From: Anaerolineae bacterium
Lineage (GTDB): Bacteria; Chloroflexota; Anaerolineae; JAFGEY01
Length of the DNA stretch: 12,254 nt
NCBI GenBank assembly: GCA_016931365.1
Contig: JAFGEY010000287.1
Location: 1-12,254 of the forward strand
Direction: 5' to 3'
How positions within the stretch are numbered: position 1 is the stretch's first letter; the number at the start of each line of letters is the position of its first letter. Shown piece after piece: positions 5,631 through 10,744 of this stretch. The notes beneath the pieces are model-generated. The model saw nothing but the letters and a program-made list of their open reading frames with translations, made no database searches and was not told the origin of the DNA. The translations under genes were made by a program, and so were the position numbers.

Positions 5631-6380
5631 ATTTTGAGCGAACGCCGAGTAACCACCAAGCCTTGCCACAATGACAGGTAAAATAGTAGTGATGAACGGC
5701 CATATACGTATTATGAGACCCACACTGCCTTCTATGTCTCCTAAAAAACCAAGTGTTGCAAGGGCTCGTTTAATCATCGAGGGATTTGGCTTGTCCTGCA
5801 CTATTTGGTCTTTGAGTTCTTGTGCTGTCTGAATATATGTCACTAAATCGGCAGCGGCCAAATCCGGCTTAACTTTATCAACCAACTCCTCGATCCAGTT
5901 ATCAATTTGGGAACACAGAAGCTCAGGATCATTGACAAGTTGCGAAAACTCGGTCTCTTGAGCAAAACCCACAGCTTGGACATTTCCACCGCTCATATTA
6001 TGGATAATCGATCCAATATTGACCTGGGTTTCAGGTGAAACATCGGGCATTACAAAATTGTTGTCGACCGCATCAAAAGCACGACGTGTGATTATACAGC
6101 TTCGATTTGTTTCCGACTGGCTAGTATGTAATCTGGGGTTGGCTTTCCCCACTGTTCGGCTTATTGTTTTATAGTGGGGGACACACTGTACAAGTTCAGC
6201 CTCTGCAAGTGCATCTAGCATACCTCGTGTAATTTTTGGATGCTCCCCTTGCCATTCACCAATTTCTCCCCCATCAAACATCCATACAACCCAAAATTCT
6301 TCTGACAATTTACCCGTTCGGACTTGGGAAACCAGCCAACGGAGCAGTTCGCGTTGTGTATCAGTCAAGTTGTATTCCAT
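5622..6380 (-). CDS. Unknown protein with winged-helix-like N-terminus and C-terminal hydrophobic segment; 3' end altered by the IS
   Basis: The N-terminal 110 residues (LTDTQRELLRWLVSQVRTG..., then ITRGMLDALAEAELV and CIITRRAFDAVDNNF) look like a winged-helix-type domain. Residues 119-141 contain NIGSIIHNMSGGNVQAVGFAQ, a Gly/Asn-rich linker-like segment. The C-terminal part (about 175-243) has a PNPSMIKRALATLGFLGDIEG helix followed by the hydrophobic LIIRIWPFITTILPVIVA, which may contact a membrane. I have seen similar C-terminal arrangements in bacterial conflict proteins, but assign no function. The ATG follows GAAGG at good spacing. The last nine residues (YSAFAQNLI) come from the IS terminal repeat. 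Removing the IS and one AACC copy gives ...ARLGG followed directly by TAG, so the native protein was 243 aa and the insertion displaced only its stop codon. The product is probably still functional. Confidence 0.72.
   Translation of the reverse strand: MEYNLTDTQRELLRWLVSQVRTGKLSEEFWVVWMFDGGEIGEWQGEHPKITRGMLDALAEAELVQCVPHYKTISRTVGKANPRLHTSQSETNRSCIITRRAFDAVDNNFVMPDVSPETQVNIGSIIHNMSGGNVQAVGFAQETEFSQLVNDPELLCSQIDNWIEELVDKVKPDLAAADLVTYIQTAQELKDQIVQDKPNPSMIKRALATLGFLGDIEGSVGLIIRIWPFITTILPVIVARLGGYSAFAQNLI
5633..5650 (-). repeat. Right terminal inverted repeat of the IS
   Basis: Exact complement of 3689-3706. It also supplies the new C-terminal codons of the gene at 5622-6380. Confidence 0.9.
5651..5654. 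repeat. Target-site duplication AACC, right copy
   Basis: Matches 3685-3688. On the minus strand these four bases contain the end of the last native Gly codon and the first T of the native TAG stop. Confidence 0.8.
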
Positions 6381-6393
6381 AATTTCCTTCTAT

Positions 6394-6555
6394 GCACTCT
6401 CAAAAGAGGTGGTACATTTACGGGCGATAATTGACAGCACTCTCCCCGCTTACAGGATCGGGCGCGAGTGGCGGGTGGACCGCGCCGCGTTGAACCACTG
6501 GATCGCCGAGCAGACGGAGCAGCACTTTACTCCGGCGCAATGGTTACCCAGGTGA
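6394..6555 (+). pseudogene. Decayed excisionase-type HTH gene remnant
   Basis: The translated C-terminal half, LPAYRIGREWRVDRAALNHW followed by IAEQ, is a clear excisionase-type wing and last helix, comparable with LPVFKVGRQWRAKRDHLDAW in the gene at 1-204. The N-terminal part reads ALSKEVVHLRAIIDST. It matches the start of the domain (KEVxxxLR) but lacks about eight residues where the turn and recognition helix (HPxTVxRL) should be. No good ATG or ribosome site exists; the frame opens only from a TTG inside the neighbouring gene. I read this as an internal deletion plus loss of the start. It is less likely a shortened functional protein, because the DNA-reading helix is missing. It stops just before the hairpin at 6559-6590. 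Confidence 0.65.
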
Positions 6556-6590
6556 AAAAACAGGCCGTGACCAAAGAGTCGCGGCCTGTT
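6555..6590 (-). terminator. Minus-strand intrinsic terminator, 13-bp stem
   Basis: AACAGGCCGTGAC (6559-6571) pairs with GTCGCGGCCTGTT (6578-6590) with one G-T wobble and a six-base loop. On the minus strand it is followed by six T's (A's at 6555-6560). It would stop minus-strand transcription before the gene that starts at 6380. Its plus side lacks a T run. Confidence 0.7.
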
Positions 6591-6617
6591 GTCAGAAGCA
6601 AGAGGCAATGGTATAAT
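6589..6617 (+). promoter_or_regulatory. hsd operon promoter: Sigma70-like promoter TTGTCA-17-TATAAT ahead of the type I R-M operon
   Basis: TTGTCA at 6589-6594 and TATAAT at 6612-6617 are 17 bp apart, predicting a start near 6624. The next plus-strand gene is hsdM at 6790, so the leader would be about 165 nt and would contain the hairpins at 6636-6665 and 6712-6744. Confidence 0.68.
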
Positions 6618-6627
6618 GTTTGTAGTT

Positions 6628-6665
6628 AAAAAAAGCGCCTCGCGACCATAGCAGGGTCCGAGGCG
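6628..6665 (-). terminator. Minus-strand intrinsic terminator of the candidate antisense RNA
   Basis: CGCCTCG (6636-6642) pairs with CGAGGCG (6659-6665), and nested GACC (6644-6647) pairs with GGTC (6655-6658), with one bulged C and a seven-base loop. On the minus strand seven T's follow (A's at 6628-6634). Confidence 0.78.
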
Positions 6666-6692
6666 ACGACCGGGGCGACGGACCGCCACGAT
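6628..6692 (-). ncRNA. Candidate antisense small RNA of about 65 nt in the hsd leader
   Basis: A minus-strand promoter at 6699-6727 predicts a start near 6692, and the terminator at 6628-6665 ends it about 65 nt later. The RNA would be complementary to the leader of the plus-strand hsd transcript. It contains a small GGCG/CGCC hairpin followed by the terminator stem. No ORF with a ribosome site lies inside. This is a prediction from signals alone. Confidence 0.5.
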
Positions 6693-6698
6693 GATGTC

Positions 6699-6727
6699 AG
6701 TATATCACCAGGCCCGTCCGCCGTCAA
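6699..6727 (-). promoter_or_regulatory. Sigma70-like promoter TTGACG-17-TATACT, minus strand
   Basis: The complement of CGTCAA at 6722-6727 is TTGACG and the complement of AGTATA at 6699-6704 is TATACT, with a 17-bp spacer. It points away from hsdM and against the plus promoter at 6589-6617. It overlaps the attenuator-like hairpin at 6712-6744. Confidence 0.65.
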
Positions 6728-6755
6728 GAACCGGTGAGACGGGCTTGTTTGTTCC
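6710..6755 (+). terminator. Attenuator-like hairpin in the hsd leader
   Basis: AGGCCCGTC (6710-6718) pairs with GACGGGCTT (6738-6746) with one G-T wobble, followed by T-rich TTGTTTGTTCC. It lies between the predicted start of the hsd transcript and hsdM, so it could end part of the transcripts early. The loop is long (19 bases), which lowers confidence. Confidence 0.45.
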
Positions 6756-6789
6756 GCTCTAAAATCCAACGATCACACCGAGGTCTCTC

Positions 6790-9207
6790 ATGGCAATCAA
6801 AAAAAGCGAACTGTACAGCTCCCTCTGGGCCAGCTGCGATGAGCTGCGCGGCGGCATGGACGCCAGCCAGTACAAGGACTATGTCCTCGTCTTGCTGTTC
6901 ATCAAGTACATCAGCGACAAGTACGCCGGGATGCCCTATTCTGCCGTCGTCGTCCCCGCCGGGGCCAGCTTTGCCGACATGGTCGCGCTCAAGGGCAAAT
7001 CCGACATTGGCGACCAGATCAACAAAAAGATCATCGCCCCGCTGGCCAAGGCCAACCAGCAGCTTTCCCAGTCCGACTTTCCCGATTTCAACGATCCGGT
7101 CAAGCTCGGCGATGGCAAGGAAAAGGTCGACCGGCTGACCAACCTGATCGCCATTTTTGAGAATCCCGCGCTCGATTTCTCCAAGAACCGCGCCGAAGAC
7201 GACGACATTCTGGGCGACGCCTACGAATACCTGATGCGCCACTTTGCCACCGAAAGCGGCAAGAGCAAAGGGCAGTTTTACACCCCGGCCGAGGTCAGCC
7301 GGGTAATCGCGCAGCTGCTGGGCATCCGCGCGGCGCAGACCAGCGCCGACACTTCCGTCTATGACCCGACCGCCGGTTCCGGCTCGCTGCTGCTCAAGCT
7401 CGCCGCCGAGGCCCGCACGCCGGTCACGCTCAACGGCCAGGAAAAGGACGCCGCCACCGCCGGCCTGGCGCGGATGAACATGATCCTGCACAACAACCCC
7501 ACTGCGCTGATCAGGCAGGGCAACACGCTGACCGACCCCAAGTTCAAGGACGGCGAGGTGCTCAAGACCTTTGATTACGTGGTGGCCAATATCCCGTTCA
7601 GCGACAAGCGCTGGAGCACCGGCCTCGATCCCGCCAACGACCCCTACGAGCGGTTCAAGGGGTTCGGGATACCGCCGGCCCGCCAGGGCGACTATGCCTA
7701 CCTGCTGCACATTGTCCGCTCGCTGAAAAGCACCGGCCAGGGGGCGTGCATCTTGCCGCACGGGGTGCTTTTTCGCGGCAACGCCGAGGCCGACATCCGC
7801 CGCGCCCTGGTGCGCCGGGGCTATATCAAGGGCATCATCGGCCTGCCGGCCAACCTGTTCTACGGCACGGGCATCCCGGCTTGCATCGTCGTCCTCGACA
7901 AGGCGGAGGCCCGCGAGCGGGCGGCCGGCGGCGGCATTTTCATGATCGACGCCAGCGCGGGTTACATGAAGGACGGCCCCAAGAACCGCCTGCGCGACCG
8001 CGACATCCACCAGATCGTTGACGTGTTCGCCCACCAGCTCGAAATTCCCGGCTATTCGCGCCTGGTAAGCATGGACGAGATCGCGCAGAACGAGTTCAAC
8101 CTCAACCTGCCGCGCTACATCGACGGCCAGGAAGCGGAGGACGTGCAGGACATCGAGGGCCATCTGCGCGGCGGCATCCCCATCGCCGACGTGGATGCCC
8201 TCGACCGCTATTGGCGCGTCTGCCCGCAGCTCAGATCGGCCCTGTTCGCGGCCAACCGCCCTGGCTACCTCGACCTGGCCGTGGACAAGGCGGCGATCAA
8301 GACGGCCATTTTCGAGCACCCCGAGTTTGCGGCCTTTGCCGCGCAAATGAGCGCCCATTTTGACCGTTGGCGCCGCCGGAGCGCGGCGACCCTCAAGGCG
8401 CTGCGGCCCGGCTTTGCCCCCAAGCAGCTCATCGCCGACCTGGCCGAAGACCTGCTGGCGCACTATGACGGGCAGCCGTTGATCGACCGGTACAACGTCT
8501 ACCAGCACCTGCTGGATTATTGGGCGGAGACGATGCAGGACGACGCCTACCTGATCGCCGGCGACGGCTGGAAGGCCGAGACGAGCCGCATCATCGAGAC
8601 GGACAAAAAGGGCCGCCAGCGAGACAAGGGCTGGACCTGCGACCTCCTCCCCAAGGCGCTCCTCGTCGCCCGCTATTTTGCGGCCGAGCAGGCGGCGATC
8701 GACCAACTGGCCGCCGACCTGGACGGCGTGTCTGCCGAACTGGCCGAACTGGAAGAGGAACAGGGCGGCGAAGAGGGCGCGTTTGCCGAGTTGGAACGGA
8801 TCAACAAGGGCAGCGTGTCCGCGTACCTGAAAGAGATTGAGGGCGATGCGGATGCAGAGACGCAATATATTGCGTCTCTACGGCGGTGGCTGGCCCTGAA
8901 CGCCCGCGAGGCCGAACTGAAAAAAGCGATCCGTGAGGCCGAGGCCGATCTGGACGCCAGGGCGTATGCCCAATACCCCAGATTGAGCGAAGCCGAGATC
9001 AAGACGCTGGTGGTGGACGACAAGTGGCTGGCCGCGCTGGAAAGGGCCGTGCGCGGCGAGATGGACGGCATCAGCCAGGCCATTGCCGGGCGGGTGAAAG
9101 AACTGGCCGAGCGCTACGCGACCCCGCTGCCCCAAATGAACAATCGTGTGATCAAATTGGACAAGAAAGTAAATCAACACCTTGAAAGAATGGGATTCCA
9201 TCTATGA
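6790..9207 (+). CDS. hsdM: Type I restriction-modification methyltransferase subunit HsdM, 805 aa, long form
   Basis: HsdM transfers a methyl group from S-adenosylmethionine to adenine N6 within the M2S complex. The N-terminal domain (about 1-150) begins SELYSSLWASCDELRGGMDA, typical of HsdM_N. The methyltransferase domain follows, with SAM-binding motif I DPTAGSGS at 192-199 and the catalytic NIPF at 267-270, a variant of NPPF/Y. Residues 449-452 (PRYI, in FNLNLPRYIDG) lie near its end. The last 300 or so residues are helical and charged, with a coiled-coil-like E/L-rich stretch around 635-665. At 805 aa it is much longer than the classical HsdM of about 500 aa, but long forms of this type are known to me. 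The start follows GAGG at 6780-6783. Residues 689-698 are encoded by a dispersed palindromic repeat. The stop overlaps the next ATG (ATGA). Confidence 0.93.
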   Translation: MAIKKSELYSSLWASCDELRGGMDASQYKDYVLVLLFIKYISDKYAGMPYSAVVVPAGASFADMVALKGKSDIGDQINKKIIAPLAKANQQLSQSDFPDFNDPVKLGDGKEKVDRLTNLIAIFENPALDFSKNRAEDDDILGDAYEYLMRHFATESGKSKGQFYTPAEVSRVIAQLLGIRAAQTSADTSVYDPTAGSGSLLLKLAAEARTPVTLNGQEKDAATAGLARMNMILHNNPTALIRQGNTLTDPKFKDGEVLKTFDYVVANIPFSDKRWSTGLDPANDPYERFKGFGIPPARQGDYAYLLHIVRSLKSTGQGACILPHGVLFRGNAEADIRRALVRRGYIKGIIGLPANLFYGTGIPACIVVLDKAEARERAAGGGIFMIDASAGYMKDGPKNRLRDRDIHQIVDVFAHQLEIPGYSRLVSMDEIAQNEFNLNLPRYIDGQEAEDVQDIEGHLRGGIPIADVDALDRYWRVCPQLRSALFAANRPGYLDLAVDKAAIKTAIFEHPEFAAFAAQMSAHFDRWRRRSAATLKALRPGFAPKQLIADLAEDLLAHYDGQPLIDRYNVYQHLLDYWAETMQDDAYLIAGDGWKAETSRIIETDKKGRQRDKGWTCDLLPKALLVARYFAAEQAAIDQLAADLDGVSAELAELEEEQGGEEGAFAELERINKGSVSAYLKEIEGDADAETQYIASLRRWLALNAREAELKKAIREAEADLDARAYAQYPRLSEAEIKTLVVDDKWLAALERAVRGEMDGISQAIAGRVKELAERYATPLPQMNNRVIKLDKKVNQHLERMGFHL
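8856..8879. repeat. Perfect 24-bp palindrome inside hsdM, dispersed-repeat copy
   Basis: AGAGACGCAATA at 8856-8867 is followed directly by its exact complement. The same arm occurs in the repeats just after hsdS (10674-10701 and 10705-10730). In the hsdM frame it is read through as ETQYIASL, without a stop or frameshift. Confidence 0.85.
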
Positions 9208-9413
9208 CAAAAAAACAATTAGGAATTTTCCATGTTCCCTTGAAACCTCAAGATACCGCAAACCAGACTGAAGGTTGTCGGCATACTAATCCTTCCATCT
9301 GTGGCAACAATTCTCTTCCGGGAATTTGTGCATTTGTGCGCGAGGATGGAATGTGTTTGAAACCACCCAGGTCTTGGCCAAAGCAGTTTGAACGTCTTAA
9401 AGGAGCAGGCTAA
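9204..9413 (+). CDS. Small Cys-rich protein between hsdM and hsdS, 69 aa
   Basis: The ATG overlaps the hsdM stop (ATGA), so translation is probably coupled. The protein has four cysteines, C25, C33, C42 and C51, spaced seven to eight residues apart, and a distinctive C-terminal block: CAFVREDGMCLKPPRSWPKQ. This looks like a compact metal-binding module, though I cannot name a family. There is no signal peptide or membrane segment. Its place inside a type I R-M operon suggests an accessory role, for example binding HsdS or HsdR, controlling assembly, or regulating the operon; all of these are inference. The hsdS start at 9421 lies eight bases beyond its stop. Codon use is more AT-rich than hsdM, like the hsdS target-recognition regions, so it may have travelled with the hsdS module. 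Confidence 0.65.
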   Translation: MTKKQLGIFHVPLKPQDTANQTEGCRHTNPSICGNNSLPGICAFVREDGMCLKPPRSWPKQFERLKGAG

Positions 9414-9420
9414 GGATCGT

Positions 9421-10677
9421 ATGAAACTAAATCCTGGATACAAGCAAACTGAGATTGGGACAATTCCCGATACGTGGGATGTTGTTCCTATCGGTGATTT
9501 GCTCACCGAGTTCAGAGGTGGAGCACCGCTGAAGCCGTCAGACTTCACAGACATTGGTGTAAAAGTCCTGCCCAAGGGTGGCGTTGGGAGAACAGGTTGG
9601 CTTCAGATTGCCGATAGCGATCTGAAATTTTGTTCACCTGAGTATGCCGCTGCTAATCATCGAAGTCAAGTCGATAAAACGTATACTATTGTCGTTCTAC
9701 GCGACTTAGTACCAAGTGGCCCAAGCATCGGATTGATGGTTCAAATCAGAGGGCAGGATACTTTCATTCTCGCACAAGGGGTGTATGGCTTCAAGGTCAA
9801 TGAAAGCGTGGTGCCGGGTTATCTTGTGCAACTTTCGAATACTCATTGGTATCGAACTCTTGCAAACTCGATTATGGTCGGAAGCACACAGGTACACATT
9901 ACAAACACTGCATTTAAGCTTACTAAAATTCCGCTACCTCCACTCGCCGAACAAGAAGCCATCGCCGGGGCATTGAGCGACGCGGACGCGCTGATCGAGG
10001 CGCTGGAACAGCTCATCGCCAAGAAACGGCAGGTCAAGCAAGGGGCGATGCAAGAGCTGCTCACCGGCAAGCGGCGGCTGCCGGGGTTTCGTAGAAAGTG
10101 GGAAAACAAGAGACTTGGAGATATCGCCAATTTCTTCAAGGGCAAAGGTCTTTCTAAAAGTGTAATCTCCAAGGATGGAGCTAGGAAATGTATACTTTAT
10201 GGCGAGCTTTTCACGAAATACAAAGAAAGGATTCAGGAGATCGCCAGCTATACAGACGTTGGAGATGATGCTTTTTTGTCACAATCAAATGATGTACTGA
10301 TGCCAACATCGGATGTAACCCCCAATGGCTTAGCCACGGCTAGTTGCATTCAAGAGGATGGTGTGATTATCGGTGGCGACATTCTGGTCATCAGAAGCAA
10401 AGATATTAATGGCATTTTTCTGAGTTATATGATCGGATACCAAAGGACACAAATACTTCAGCTTGTAACAGGAACCACTGTTTATCATTTATATGCTTCG
10501 GATATGCGTAAATTCTCTTTTTCTGTCCCAACTCTTGAGGAACAAACCGCCATCGCCGCCGTCCTCAGCGACATGGACGCCGAGATCGCCGCGCTGGAGG
10601 CCAAACTGGCCAAAACCCGCCTGATCAAACAGGGCATGATGCAAGAACTGCTCACCGGGAGGATTCGGCTATTGTAG
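9421..10677 (+). CDS. hsdS: Type I restriction-modification specificity subunit HsdS, 418 aa
   Basis: HsdS chooses the bipartite DNA target for both methylation and restriction. It has the standard two-fold plan: target-recognition domain 1 at about 10-170, a conserved spacer at 171-223 (LPPLAEQEAIAGALSDADAL, then a long helix ending MQELLTGKRRLPGF), target-recognition domain 2 at about 225-368, and a second conserved helix at 369-418 (TLEEQTAIAAVLSDMDAEIA ... MMQELLTGRIRLL). I prefer ATG 9421, preceded by AAGGA at 9412-9416, over the in-frame ATG at 9388, which lies inside the 69-aa gene. The target-recognition segments are AT-rich while the conserved helices are GC-rich, a sign of recognition-domain exchange. 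The stop codon TAG at 10675-10677 is part of a dispersed palindromic repeat, so the original C-terminus may have been slightly different. Confidence 0.93.
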   Translation: MKLNPGYKQTEIGTIPDTWDVVPIGDLLTEFRGGAPLKPSDFTDIGVKVLPKGGVGRTGWLQIADSDLKFCSPEYAAANHRSQVDKTYTIVVLRDLVPSGPSIGLMVQIRGQDTFILAQGVYGFKVNESVVPGYLVQLSNTHWYRTLANSIMVGSTQVHITNTAFKLTKIPLPPLAEQEAIAGALSDADALIEALEQLIAKKRQVKQGAMQELLTGKRRLPGFRRKWENKRLGDIANFFKGKGLSKSVISKDGARKCILYGELFTKYKERIQEIASYTDVGDDAFLSQSNDVLMPTSDVTPNGLATASCIQEDGVIIGGDILVIRSKDINGIFLSYMIGYQRTQILQLVTGTTVYHLYASDMRKFSFSVPTLEEQTAIAAVLSDMDAEIAALEAKLAKTRLIKQGMMQELLTGRIRLL

Positions 10678-10701
10678 AGACGCAATATTTTGCGTCTCTA
10701 C
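10674..10701 (+). repeat. Dispersed palindromic repeat at the end of hsdS
   Basis: GTAGAGACGCAA (10674-10685) pairs with its exact complement (10690-10701) across TATT. Its first bases provide the TAG stop of hsdS. It is a copy of the family also found inside hsdM at 8856-8879. As RNA it is a stable 12-bp hairpin between hsdS and hsdR, without a T run, so processing or mRNA stabilisation is more likely than termination. Confidence 0.85.
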
Positions 10702-10704
10702 CCG

Positions 10705-10730
10705 GCAGACGCAAGGTTTTGCGTCTCTAC
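10705..10730 (+). repeat. Second, partly degenerate copy of the palindromic repeat
   Basis: The right arm TTGCGTCTCTAC (10719-10730) is identical to that of the preceding copy. The left arm is reduced to AGACGCAA (10707-10714) with a GGTT centre. The two copies stand in tandem in the short hsdS-hsdR gap. Confidence 0.75.
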
Positions 10731-10744
10731 AAAAGGGGAACAGG

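Larger units (their letters stand above)
3689..5650. mobile_element. Complete insertion sequence, 1962 bp, IS1634-like (DUF4277 transposase)
   Basis: The ends are defined at base level. ACTCGGCGTTCGCTCAAA at 3689-3706 is repeated as an exact complement at 5633-5650 (18 of 18), and AACC is duplicated at 3685-3688 and 5651-5654. Inside is a single intact minus-strand transposase gene. The left 150 bp hold no gene. The intact reading frame, perfect terminal repeats and perfect duplication point to a recent insertion. The family call rests on the transposase. A four-base duplication is short for IS1634 relatives as I know them, so the assignment within the IS4 superfamily is tentative. Confidence 0.9.

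Noticed and set aside
6724..8865. 713-codon open frame on the minus strand opposite hsdM
   Set aside because: It is the antisense shadow of a GC-rich gene. The plus strand carries clear HsdM motifs, and the minus translation has no recognisable domain.
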